Below are positions 10,183 to 21,723 of a stretch of DNA of 64,000 bases, one piece after another. The notes under the pieces were generated by a model, which saw only the letters and a list, made by a program, of their open reading frames with translations, was not told the origin of the DNA and did not search any database. Position 1 is the stretch's first letter. Every line of letters begins with the position of its first letter. Position numbers and translations under genes: made by a program. Where the stretch lies: the NCBI GenBank assembly GCA_023105745.1, contig JALGQZ010000001.1, positions 60,117,937 through 60,181,936 of the forward strand. The letters are read 5' to 3'. This stretch comes from Austropuccinia psidii. Taxonomy: Eukaryota > Basidiomycota > Pucciniomycetes > Pucciniales > Sphaerophragmiaceae.

Positions 10183-11389
10183 TAAGATAGACGGTGGTCA
10201 TTTTATACCATTTTTCGTGCCAAGAGACTCGCATTGATCGCAGTTTATACAGCTCAGAACAGATGAGTTTGGCGCACTGACTATTCTCAATAGTTGATCC
10301 TTTGTTTAGTCAAAATACTTTACAGTTGAGTTATGCATTTTTAGTATGATTTGTCTTGTATTTCTCTTATCACTTTAGGTTCTATGGCTACGCCATTCGA
10401 CAGGTTTGGATATTCGTCTCAACTTTTTTTTGGCTTATTATTTGATATGCCCACTAGCTATTGTCCAAAAAATAATGGTTTGAATGGATAAGGTTTTTGA
10501 TTCCCAAAAAAAAAACAGTGTATAAGCTACATGAGTTCAAAGCTTATACAAAAAAATCGTACATGCCGTTTCATATCGATGAAATAAGGAGCGAACCTTA
10601 TGAAAGTCAAACGCCTGTAATATTGATGAAACGATAGGACTTTCGTGTGGGTAGGTACACGAGCTTAAAGAAAAAGTGGAGCTAAATAATTAAAAGAGGA
10701 ATGCATCGCCCCAGGATAGTAGCGCATGCCTATCTGACTGGAGACTTTTTCTGTAGCTCTTCTTTCCTGCAATTGCATTTGGAGGATTAGTGTGTTGTCC
10801 TGGTAAAGGCGCTCAAAAATAAATTTCAGCTAGTTGATTTGCACGCAAATCTCTTTTTATACTGAGCAAAAAAATTTGAAATGGGTCACCCCCAGATTGA
10901 CTCTTCATTTTCTGGATTCAATTCGTATCAAAACCTTCACTGAAACTTTCATTGAAGTTCCTGTTATGAACACTTTAGTTTTTGTATTTTGTTACCCCTT
11001 TTATTCTGTTTCATGACGTCTTTTTCTTGTATACTGTTTTCCAAAACCCTTCTTTTGAATTGCTTTTAATCGTATTTTAAATTTTCCTTTGATTTTTGGT
11101 GCTTAAATTTTAACTTGTTCGAATTCAAAATTCAAATTCAAGTTGAGCTTTTTGTTGTCAGTTCTTTCAAAGTATTAATTTTGATACTCACAATTAAATA
11201 ACACATCTGTGCAAGCAGATAATTTCAAATACTTGGGTATTTTATTGGTAAAAAGCTTGAGCTACGGTCATAAATTTGATTAAATATTAAATGATTTTTC
11301 TGCCATATAATCATAATAATGATTATGATAACCTAGAATGCTATCACAAAGGATAACACAAGAACTCATGGAAAATCATTGCCTTATAT
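10183..11389. other. 3' flank of EFE and intergenic DNA
   Basis: Composition drifts from CpG-containing (to about 10750) to AT-rich. It should contain the EFE 3' UTR; several AATAAA-like hexamers occur but none is decisive. No gene was recognised. Confidence 0.5.
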
Positions 11390-13316
11390 TGTAAGATGTG
11401 ACTATGAAACTGATGATAATATTACTATTAATCAACAGTACTATGTATGTTCTTATGAAATATAATAATAAAATATTATTATAACCACAATTAAATAATT
11501 AAATAATTATTTCTTTCACGTGTTAAGCACTACTAGTGATTTTAACAGTGAGTAAGTAATTGTCTACTACAATCAATTACAAGAAGAATTTAATAATAAA
11601 AACTTCTTTATTAAAATAATAAAATTATTTTAATATATAATTATCTTTTGCAAGAATAATTATAATGATAATTCTTGAAGAAAACTAATTTTAGAGAAAA
11701 ACTTTAAGAATTAAAGATAAATCACTCACTAATATTCCAAAGAGCTTATTGAAAGATAAGATAGAGAGATTTGACGTAGAATTGTGGATTTAGAGGATCA
11801 AAATGAATTTATAAATGTATTACAACAATATAGAGTTGATTTCTATGATTCCACGTCTTTCTGATTGATTCTGAGAGAATAAAACACTTAAGAAAAAGTT
11901 TTTAACTAATACTTACTTGTTGGTAATATTGATATAAATGATTAATAAGATGATGATGATACGGAAAAAACAGCAAGAAGAGGCTTCTTTTAAGTCAACA
12001 ACAGCTCACAGAGGCGTGCCATGGAGCAAACTAAAAAACCAGTGAGTGAGAAAACAATAAACCCTTTTGGATTAATGATTGCATCATCTGTTGTCACGTA
12101 AGATTATCATAATTACTTAATTGATGCTTTTACGTGACTACCAACCCCAATATGGTTAAGAATAAAAGGAGTAACATCTGTAAATCTTCTTTTATTCCAA
12201 AATAATCATTGATTTCTCAAAGTTATCAATGTTATTGCCAATTTCATCACAGGTTTTAATTACTGTGAATTTTTGAAGATTCAGTGTTTCACGTAGAATG
12301 GTCAAAAATGGACTGGAAGTAAAACTTTTAATTTTACTAGTAAAACTGTAATTCTTTTTGGTTTGACCATAGATAATACAGTTCTCCATTGGTCCCGAAA
12401 GTTTCAGAAGGATTCATTAAGAATTGTATTTTTAATGAATTTTTGAAGTTTTTACCTCATTTCTACGTAGAATTGTATATATCAGTGTTTCACTGGTTGC
12501 TATGAGGTAAATCAATGGATACAGGTCCAAAAAGGGTTTTAATTACTCTTTTGGGGTTTATCCATGGAAAGTCATTAAGAATTGACGTGGTTACAGGAGT
12601 CTAAGTAGCTCTTTACCTCCTTGGCACGTCGAAATAGCAGGTTATTGGCTATTTTCTTAAGATTTACAGTAGTTGTGACATGGTAACCAAGTTCCCAAAG
12701 AGGTTTAGTTTACCAATTGGGTCAAGATCAACCATGGAACCAATCTTTGGAGCTATCCACGCCTCTGAGTCCTCAGAAGTTGGGTACCCTGGCTCTCTTT
12801 GATGTCTTTTGTCCCTCTTGCCTATTTTTTACGTCAAAATAGTAATTTAAGCTTCAAGTGAGATATCCACTATGGGTGTACCAAACGTCCATGTAAGAAT
12901 ACCATGATATTAAGTGCTCAAGACATGCATAACACTATTTTTAGTATATATGTAACATGGGATTTCTCATTTTCCCATTATTTTGGTGTGAAATTAAGAA
13001 AAACAAAAATTTTCACGGATCTTTTATGTGGTATTGATGATGTGGTATTGAAGTATTTTCCATTTTACCACCTCAAAGAGTTAATTTGAGCTTATTCACT
13101 CTATGGAGCTACCCTAGGTGAAATTCTGTGTAGAATCCAAATCTGGCCTTAAATCCATGGATTTACTTACTCAATAAAAAGTTATTCATCTTTTCTGAAA
13201 TCAAAAATGATGAATTTTGAATATATGCATAATTTATGAGTTATGTATAATTCAAAATTTCTTTATAAGATAATTGTGGCCTATTTGGGTATGTAAAATA
13301 TACCTCAAGGCTCACA
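11390..13316 (-). mobile_element. Solo LTR-A with perfect TSD
   Basis: Starts TGTAAGATGTGACTATG and ends ACCTCAAGGCTCACA; 1927 bp. It is flanked on both sides by tatat (11385-11389 and 13317-13321). The 62889 copy is about 95% identical over the 1.1 kb available, judged by eye. No internal gag-pol adjoins, so it is a solo LTR. Minus orientation is set by comparison with the complete element at 26533. A sense-strand 65-codon frame (12192-12389, minus) recurs at 63689-63886 in the sister copy. Confidence 0.92.
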
Positions 13317-13380
13317 TATATAGTCAAACCTCTGAGGAAATAATAATTAAATATCTTAAGCACTCACTCATAATAAAATA

Positions 13381-13406
13381 AGGGTGTTGGTAAAAACACG
13401 TAAGGG
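13381..13406 (+). repeat. MULE left terminal inverted repeat
   Basis: Begins AGGGTGTTGGTAAAAACACG. Its positions 13387-13406 recur exactly, in direct orientation, at 17660-17679 inside the right end. Confidence 0.8.
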
Positions 13407-13902
13407 GTGCCCTGGGCCCATTTTTAATTAAAAATGAAACACAACCATGCCTGTATTGGTCCAAAACATTCCCAAAAGAGGTTTTTTCCCCACAAAACCT
13501 CCCTAACTCCCAATTGTTTGAGATTTTTTTGCCCAGCCCCCCCAAAAAAAGGCCAAACACCCAAATAATCCACATTATCCCCACCCCAAACCTTTTTTTT
13601 TTTGGAAAAACAGCATTACCAAAGCCATTTTGCAAAGATTTTCACTTTTTTTTTCTTTTTTTCCCCCCAAAGACTGCATTTTCCACCTCAACAACTTGCT
13701 TTCAAGCCTAGAAATTTTCAATTTTTTACCTTCCCTCATCCATTAAGCCCACATTTAAACCACCTTTTTTCACTCTTAACCACTTCTGTCCATTTTTCAC
13801 ACCTTTTTTCACTTCTTTTTCACATTTCAAAAGGTTCTTACCCCATTCCAAATCCCCAAATTCCCCCTTTTTTTCACTTTTATACATATTTTTCATTCAA
13901 AA

Positions 13903-16900
13903 ATGCTTCAATACCCCACTGAAGGTTAATTTCAGACCCTTGAGCTTCTTTGGCAACATGTGCATAATGTTTCCAGGGCTCAGGGGTATGCTGTGTCCAC
14001 CTTGAGGTCCAATATGACCCACAACCAAATTGAAATAGGTTGTGACAGGTCTGGTACCCCAAATCCCAACAAAAGCCCCTCCAAAACAGTCACCTTCAGA
14101 AATCTTGACTGTCCTTTCAGACTTTATGCCAGAAAACATGCCAAGAATACCACTTGGACTCTTAAAGTCAAAAATCCTAAACATAGCCATGATGCCACTG
14201 AAAATATCATGGCACATCCTGCTTTCAGGAAATTCAATGAGCAAGAAACATCCCAAATTTCTCAAATGTCTGAATTACTGCTCATTCCAAGGCAAATTCA
14301 GGCCCAATTATGCAGCCAGAGGGAGTCTGACAGGCCTGTAATCCTTCAAGACATTTACAACCAAGTCAAGAAAATCAAGAAAGACAAAATGCAAGGCAGA
14401 AGGCCCATTGATGCTCTTATTGACACTCTCAAACAAGAAAATTTTGTTTGGTCCTCTGTATGGGATTCTGAGGGACACATTACCTCCTTGTTTTTCACTC
14501 ACCCCCTGCCATGAAACTCCTTCATGGCTTTCCTCATATCATTATTATGGATTGTACTTATAAAACCAATAAGTACAAAATTCCCCTTTTTCATATTGTT
14601 GGATTCAGCTCAACCAATAAGACCTTTTCTGGGGCTTTTTGTTTGATAAAGAATGAAACTGAACCATCATATACTTGGGCATTAAATCAATACATAGAAA
14701 AGGTGCTCAACAACACCAATCCTGTCCCCCTTTATTTATTGTTATTGACAGGGATATGGCCTTGAAAAACTCTCTTAAGAAGCTCTTCCCAGACTCCAAA
14801 GTCATGTTATGCATTTGGCACATCAATCAAGATGTATCTGCTCATTGCATGAAGAAAATTGGTCATGGAACTGATTTTGAAAATTTTATGGGCCTTTGGA
14901 ATCAAGTAACATAATTTTATCTTTCAATTTATTTCACTTTTTTTCTTATTATTCTTTTATTAATGAATTTGGGATTCATTTCTCAGGTGATGTATTAATC
15001 CACTGAGAATTCTTTCAAAGACAACTGGAAAAAGCTTCAAAAGCAAGTCAAAAATCCTGAAGTCTTGCAGTATATGGAAAATACCTGGCTTCCTCTAAAG
15101 GAGTATTATGTGCCAACCTGGACCAACCACCATTGCCACCTGGGTGTTGGCTCCACCTCCAGAGTTGAAGGTGCCCATGCCATGGTGAAACTTTGGCTCC
15201 AAAATTCCAATGGTACTCTCCTGGAGGTAGTTAGGGCTCTCCACATGGCATTCAGAAAGCAATTTTTCGAAATTATCAACAGAATCTACAAAGAAATGAT
15301 TGTCCATCTCATGAATTTTCCTCCACACATCTGTGCCCTCAATGGCAAGGTGTCTAATTATGCTCTTCAGATGGCCTTTGACAATTTCACAACCAAAATT
15401 CCTCCCAATGAACAATGCACCAACAAATACAAAAATTATCAAGGCATTCCTTGCAAGAATAAGAACCAAAAGGCAATTGCCAAGCGCCAAAGGCTTGAAA
15501 TATCAGACTTCCATCCTCAATGGCATTTGAATTTGCCTGTGAGGGTTTTTTCATTTCTTATTCTCATTTTTTTTATTATTAACTGATTTTATTTGTCATA
15601 TTCTTCTCAGGCTTGTTTTCAAGGTGATGATCAAAGTGTTGAAAAAGAAAGAAAGAACAAAGCCCAGAAAATATTTGAAGCTATTGGGGAAGACCTTTTT
15701 TCAAAGAACAATGGCAGAAATCAGCCCAATTCTTCAACATTTTCAAGATTTTTTGACTAGAAAAGTCCCATTTGATCAAATTCCCAAGAGTCAAGAGGAT
15801 GATCAATATTATGAAGACCCTCCAGAATGCAAGAGTATCCTTGGAAGACCTCAAGGAGCCAAGAATAAAAACACAAATCCAAACAAAAGAGAACCTTCAA
15901 TATTTGAAATAATTGAAAGTCAATCCAAGAGAAGAGGAAGACCCCCATCAAAAGTGACCAGCACAACAGCATCAAGATCACAGGCAAATGTACCCTCTCC
16001 AACTATGGAAGTGTACTCATCTGAATATTCTGAAGATTCTGAGGACTAATTATCTAAATCAATTAGTTCATCAGATTCACTACCCTCAGCAACTGAATTA
16101 AATAAAGCAGAAGTCACCCTTAGAAGGTCCAGAAGATTGGCAATTGGAAGCAAAACCTCACAAAGAAAATCACACAAGCCTGCAACCAGTTTGAAGATAT
16201 ATGATGCAATTGACTTGCCTGTGAGAATTGTCAAAGCAATTATCATACAAGTGATGAATGCTCAAAGCTTTTTGTGAGTTTCTGATTCTTTTTAATGTAT
16301 ATTTCTCTTGTTTATTTTTGATATTTATTCATTTTTTGACCTTATTTTATCAGAGAACTGGCTCAGAAGACTTGCCCAAGCTTATATTAAAATACACCTT
16401 CAAGGCCATCAATGTCCAGGGTGATGGAAACTATGGCTACAGAACAGTGTCCCACTACATTTACAAGACTAAAGATCAATGGACTGATGTCTGAGGTGAC
16501 TTGGCTGAAGAAATTCATCAAAATCAAGACCTTTATGAAGTCATGAACACCTTAATTGCCTCAGTATCCTCTTATGTGGGCAGAATTTAATGGTATGAAG
16601 ATGTTGGCCAGGCTCCAAAAAGCAAGTGGATGTCCATTCCTGATATGGGGGATCCAATTGCAAATAAGTATAACAGACCAGTTTTCTTTTATTACACAGT
16701 CCAATCTTATTCTTTTTCCCCTTATTTCTGTCCTCCAAATGATAATCTCCCCATTTTCATCTGCTTCTTGGATAGCTGTGCTCATTTTGTTCCTTTGGAC
16801 ATAATCATTTCTGAAATTTATCCAGTCCCCCCCATTACTGTGAATTGGGAGATTAATGCCCAACCACAAGCCCTGGGGTGGGCTCATCAATTTAAGAAGC

Positions 16901-16980
16901 ACAGAATGTTGTATTTGTCTAATCTTCCTCCCCCTCTCAGAAAAAACCCACTATTTTGGAGGTTGATTCTGATTGATTGA
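13903..16980 (+). pseudogene. MULE transposase fused to OTU-like cysteine peptidase, inactive
   Basis: Order: a FAR1/WRKY-GCM1-like zinc-finger region (CDRSG...DCPFRL...HSHD, about 14040-14190); MULE DDE core with D at about 14550 (MDCTYKTNKYK), D at 14747/14753 (VIDRDMALK, followed by CIWHINQDV) and E at 15167 (RVEGAHA); an AT-hook linker (KRRGRPPSK, about 15930); OTU-like domain from 16354 with GDGNxGYR (16420-16440) and CAHFVPLD (16777-16800). Introns: 14906-14986, 15539-15610 and 16274-16353. The transposase would cut and paste the element; the OTU domain would be a deubiquitinase-like peptidase. Damage: TAA at about 13927, frameshifts in C5 runs near 14503 and 14728, TAA near 14996, a frame change near 15750, TAA near 16055, TGA near 16491, and Tyr replacing the catalytic Cys at 16432. 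Confidence 0.85.
16354..16980 (+). pseudogene. OTU-like peptidase domain (C-terminal part of the MULE protein)
   Basis: The segment INVQGDGNYGYRTVSHY contains the OTU catalytic loop GDGNC with Tyr (tat, 16432-16434) in place of Cys. The downstream CAHFVPLD supplies the expected catalytic His (16783-16785). A TGA interrupts WTDV-GDLAEE, where an Arg codon would fit. The Cys-to-Tyr change is a single G-to-A transition (tgt to tat), so loss of activity may be recent decay and not ancestral design. Confidence 0.8.
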
Positions 16981-17090
16981 TTTTTGTAAATAAAATTTAT
17001 GCCAATTATCCCCCTCCTCAGTCATATTTATTTCTTAAATCCCACCTCAGCCTCCTTTTTTATCAAAAATGTGGAATTTTTGAACTTATA

Positions 17091-17470
17091 AATAGTCACA
17101 TTACAAACAAGCAAAAAAAATCTGAAAAGATACACCTATTTCCCCTGCACTTGCTGTCCCACCAAAACAATTCCCCAAAATCATGGGCTTCTGGTTCTTT
17201 TTATGTCCAGATTGAACCCTTAAATTTAAAAAAAAATTAAGCAAATTCATAAGTGGGAAGTTATTAAATTAACTTTTTAAAAATAGGCACATTACAATGA
17301 TGGGAAAAAACATTTGAAAAAAACCCCTTTCTGCACCTTCACTTGTCACACCAAAGAAAATTTCAAAAATTATGGGCTTCTGGTGCTTTATTCTTCAGAT
17401 TGAACCCTTCATTTTTTTAAAAAAAATAAGGAAATTCATCATTGGGAAGATTTTAAATGAATTTTTGAAG
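17091..17470. repeat. Subterminal tandem duplication in the MULE (unit about 190 bp)
   Basis: Two diverged direct copies, starting near 17091 (aatagtcacattacaa) and 17281 (aataggcacattacaa). Each continues through an atgggcttctggt segment and agattgaaccctt to a short ttgaa/ttaaa end. It lies between the OTU reading frame and the right terminal repeat. Confidence 0.7.
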
Positions 17471-17640
17471 AAAATATGCCATTTTGACATATTGGCCAAA
17501 TTTGTGAAATTTGGCAAAAAAAAGAGATTTAAAAAAGTTTTTGCATATTGACATGCCAAGTCGGGAAAAATATGGCACAAAGAATTAAAAAAATCCTTAA
17601 AACTTAGCCTGAGGAATTCCTTTTGAAAAATAAGGTCACT

Positions 17641-17724
17641 TACATGTTTTTACCATAAATTGGTAAAAACACGTAAGGGCTTATGTGTTTTTACTAAAAG
17701 CTTACATGTGTTTACCAACACCCT
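17641..17724 (-). repeat. MULE right terminal region with nested repeats
   Basis: Contains the hairpin GTTTTTACC-ataaatt-GGTAAAAAC (17646-17670), a direct copy of the left-end 20-mer at 17660-17679, and the terminal inverted repeat ending accaacaccct at 17724. Confidence 0.75.
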
Positions 17725-17767
17725 AGAATAAAGTCCAAAATAATGCACATAAACCATTGATGAAGTT

Positions 17768-19930
17768 TGTAAGGTTTGTCTATGAAACTCTTGATAGTAG
17801 TAACAATGTCAAGAGTACTATGACTGTCCTCAGTAGAAAAATATAATATAATCAAATATTATAACCACAAATTAGATATAATTCTTAAAATAATTATATT
17901 AAAAAATAAATTTAATTATTATTATATAATATAATAATAAAAAAATATTAATAATTATAATAAATTATAATTATTCTATTATTGTTATAGTCACTGACAG
18001 TTATAACCATAAGAAGTGTAAACCTCTCAATGAGACAATTACACATGGAAAATATATATATTTAACCACTTATAAATGATATAAAGATTATTTATAAAAA
18101 TGAATTATGACACACACTGTGCAGATCCAATTCTTATAGAAAAATTCTATATAAAAAAACTGATAGTAGATAAAAAAATTATAGAATTTTAGAGAAAAAC
18201 TTACTTATAATATATATTCAATACAACAAGTCAAATAGAACAGTTATTATATTAAATAATTATTATAAGTTAAAAATACACCCAAAATCAATATTTTTAA
18301 AGATAAAACAACTTTTTATAATAAAAAATATGATTAAAGAGTTTTTGAGAGGAATTTGTGGATCTTAAAAGATATTTCAAGACAATGATTTTATAAAATA
18401 AAATGTATTATTGGTTATTACAACAATAATATGATTTCTATGATTTCAATTCTTTAATTTAAGATTTATAAGGAATAAAATTCCTAAGAAATACTTTAAT
18501 AATAAGGTTTTATATATAATAAAACTTTACCTGTTTAAATGTCAAATATAATTGGATTGGATTGAATTGATGGACAAAAATAGTGATAAATAGACTCTTT
18601 TAATGTCTTCAAAGAATACCTCATGATTCATAATGGACATAGAGGGCGTGCTCAGCTCAAAACTGAAAAAAAATTCTTAAAAATAAAGTTCTTAACTTCA
18701 TGTAACTTATTTTTCAATCAAATTTAAAGTTACTGGTGTTATTCTTAAATCCAAGTAGCTTTAATCCTAATTTAAGTTAATTATTTTAAGTTTTAATCTA
18801 AAATTAGTTTATTTCTATCAAAGTTCATTACATGAAAAACTTAAAAATAAAGTTTCAAGTAAAAATCTCTTGAACTCAATTTTTAATTGATTTTAAAAGA
18901 AATCTTAATTTCTTTGAGTATAATTAAAAGAGTAATTTTCCAGGCTAATTATCAATAAAAAATGCTCATAAAAGATGCTTAAAATTTGATTTATACACAG
19001 ATAACATTGAATTGTAAGTTGTGTGAAGTCTTCAAGCAAATCCATTAAGATTTGGACTCTTAATGAATTTTTGAAGTTATTGCTATTTTCCCATGTAAAA
19101 TAGCAATACAGACTCAACCTCAACTTCTGATAGGGTTTTGCGCTTATTTCAGCTTTTTTAAGCTTAATTAAGCTTTGACAGCTCTCAGAACTTCAATTTG
19201 AAGCTTGCATATTGGGATTTACCCTTTGGCAGCTTGAAATTCCTATCCAAATTGGGATAAAACCAGTTTAAACTTTAAGGTTGGATCAAATTCTAATATT
19301 AAAGTTTAAATAAGGTTGAAAATCCACCAATACAGGTGGACAACCTTAGTTGAATCCTTGCAGATCCAAAAAGTTGGGTACCCCAGCTCTGTTTGGTCTT
19401 TTTCCTTTGTCCCACCTTTTTGCATGGATTTTCCCCTTTTATTTATTTAAAGCCATACTATGGCCTTAAACCCTTTTAAATTGAGCCCACACAGGATTTA
19501 AATCCTGTATGGAAAATCCTTAGCCAATTCAGTAAATATACACAACACCTCAATTTTAACTAAAATTTTGGTAATTTTGCATAAACCTTATGGAAATTTA
19601 AATTTAAGCTTATTTAAGCTTGAATTTAACAGTTTAAAACAAATGTTAAAAAATTAATATTAGTACTGTGAGATTCTTAAATATTCCAATAACTTAAGAA
19701 ATAAGCATTTTTGGGTATAACACCCTATGGGTGTAACCTGAGTTATTTTTGGTGTAGAATATAAAGATAACATAATAATTATAACTTTGTTTATCAAAAC
19801 AAAATTTATACTTATTTTTTGTTATTTTTCATTTTAATTTCAACTGAAAATTCTGTTCAAGACCAAATCCGCTGTATACAAAGTTATTTGTGGCCTTATG
19901 GGTATGTCACATATACCTCACAGGCTCACA
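17768..19930 (-). mobile_element. LTR-A, 3' LTR of truncated minus-strand Gypsy element
   Basis: TGTAAGGTTTGTCTATG ... CAGGCTCACA, 2163 bp. The adjoining bases ttccctacta (19931 on) are, on the minus strand, the purine-rich ...tagtagggaa that precedes TGTGAG, the same arrangement as the polypurine tract before the LTR at 38236. Chromodomain and integrase remains follow at 20120-21533 in the correct order. Confidence 0.85.
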
Positions 19931-20119
19931 TTCCCTACTACCAAAAAGATTTTACTAAAATGTTCTTTTGGTAGTATACCCCCAAGTTAATTGGGGGAGT
20001 ATCATCCACTGTCCAACCTCTCTAATTATACTTTTAAGTATTTAAAGCACACAATTCAGATGTTTGATTGAGGAATTGGTCTTCTCTCATGTCTGAATAT
20101 TCTGAGAAACCTTTGGGAA

Positions 20120-21533
20120 TCAGGAATTTTTTTCTGGTACAATCCATTCATCTTCATGTTGTGGATTATTGTACCTGATTAAGTATTCTCTTTCATCTTT
20201 TCCCCTAAGTCTTCCTTCTTTCAAGACTTTCAGTACTTTTTTCTCTACACTTTGATCTAGTGGAGGTACTTCTAAGCGTGTTCCATTTCTTAAAGGAAAT
20301 AATTCTGCATCACTTGAAGTGTAATGCTTTACTAGACTAACAGGAAAGGTTGGATGTTTGTTTTCCAATTCTCCTCAAAGTTCTACCTGTACTGCATTTG
20401 TCCCATGAATGGCTTTAATAATAAATGGTCCTGAAAAGGAATCTTTCAATTTCTTTGGACCTTTAATATTATTAAAGTTCAATGTTGAAACTAGTATTAA
20501 GTCCCCTACTTTGAATTCTGGGTTTTTATGGCTTTTATCCCATTTCTGTTTAGCATATTAAAAGGCAGTATTCATTTGTTGTTTTGCATGATGCCTCACT
20601 TTATCAAGCAATAACTTGAACCTTGAAGAAGTTGGATGAATATAAACTAAGTCTTTCTTCAAAGTATCAACTGGAAGTTTAGGGTTCCATCCTTTTTCCA
20701 ACATTGCAGGAGTCTTGCCTGTTGAAGCATGGATAGTAGTTTTATAGGCTAATTCCAATGCTGGTATAAGAGTACACCAATCATGGGTAAAGCCATCAGA
20801 ATATTTAAGCTCCAGGACATAAGCACAAAATCTTCTGATCATGTCCTCAAGTGTTTGAATCATTATTTCTGCTAGCCTATCTGTTTGTGGATGGTATGCT
20901 ATCAGAATGATAGTTTTGTACCCAAAGGCTTATGCAGATTAGTCCATAATGCTCATTTAAATTTTGGGTCTCTGTCACTAATGATATTTTTAAAGAGACC
21001 AGTATGGGATATAACTCTGTTCCAAATCAAAAGAGCTGTATCAATACCTGTGTCATCTTTATGACATGGTAAAAAGATTGGGGTTTTTTTATATCTGTCA
21101 ACAATGACAAGACATTAATTGTAACTTTTATCACCTCCAGGTGGTAAGGAAGTTACCCAATCCATATGAACCACTTCGTATGGGGTACTTGGTTCCTGAA
21201 TATGAATCATTAATCCAAACCTCTGACCAGTAGCTTTATTGGCCTTCTGGCATCTATCACAATTATGACAGTATAAAATGACATCTTTTCTCCAAGATGG
21301 CGACCAGGTACATGTCTTAATTCTTTCCATTGTTCTGTCTTCAGAAAGATATCCAGAATAAATGCTATCATGGAATTCCAGTGGTATAGTGTTGATGAAC
21401 ATTCTACTACATAAGACCATGACACATGTGTTTAGACCTATGATATAAGATACCATCAAACAAATGGAATCTTCCATTGTCATAAGATGTTTTGCCAATA
21501 TCATCCAGATAATTAGGCAAGAATTTATCTTTT
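20120..21533 (-). pseudogene. Gypsy pol C-terminal half (integrase, chromodomain), decayed
   Basis: Reading minus strand from 21533: the HHCC region (21115-21504; HDSIYSGYLSEDRT, CHNCDRCQKAN), the first catalytic Asp in HMDWVTSLPPGG, a damaged core around 20880-21110, the post-core segment [14 protein letters not shown] (20558-20863), and the integrase tail plus chromodomain (20120-20368; YLIRYNNPQHEDEW). Protease, RT and RNase H are missing: the element is cut at 21533 where an LTR-C fragment begins. It is close to the pol of the 26533 element but a distinct copy. Confidence 0.85.
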
Positions 21534-21723
21534 GAGGAGCTTAGAAGCCCACTCCAGTGAGGGAAGACCTTCCTTTATCTCTTTTGGGAACTTTGATGGG
21601 CTTCTAAGCTCCTCAAATGTCTTAAGAGTGAAATTTTGCACTTTTTATGGCAGTTTGTGTTTCAAAATCATCAATTGTGACATCAGTACTGTCAGAAGTT
21701 TGGTGTTGAGACAACAAATGATC
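21534..21723 (-). mobile_element. LTR-C fragment with long hairpin
   Basis: 21556-21718 is about 90% identical to 3791-3956 inside the ancient LTR-C. At its left end GAGGAGCTTAGAAGCCCA (21534-21551) is perfectly inverted at 21597-21614, making an 18-bp stem with a 45-nt loop. The fragment abuts the truncated pol on the left and an LTR-B on the right. Confidence 0.65.

Larger units (their letters stand above)
13380..17726 (+). mobile_element. Mutator-like element (MULE) with OTU domain
   Basis: The left end agggtgttggtaaaaacacg (13381 on) is inverted at the right end (...tttaccaacaccct, ending 17724). Flanking octamers aataaaat (13372-13379) and aataaagt (17727-17734) agree at 7 of 8 positions, compatible with the 8-9 bp duplications of MULEs if the element is taken as 13380-17726. 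The interior encodes a decayed MULE transposase, AT-hook linker and OTU-like domain. Confidence 0.8.
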
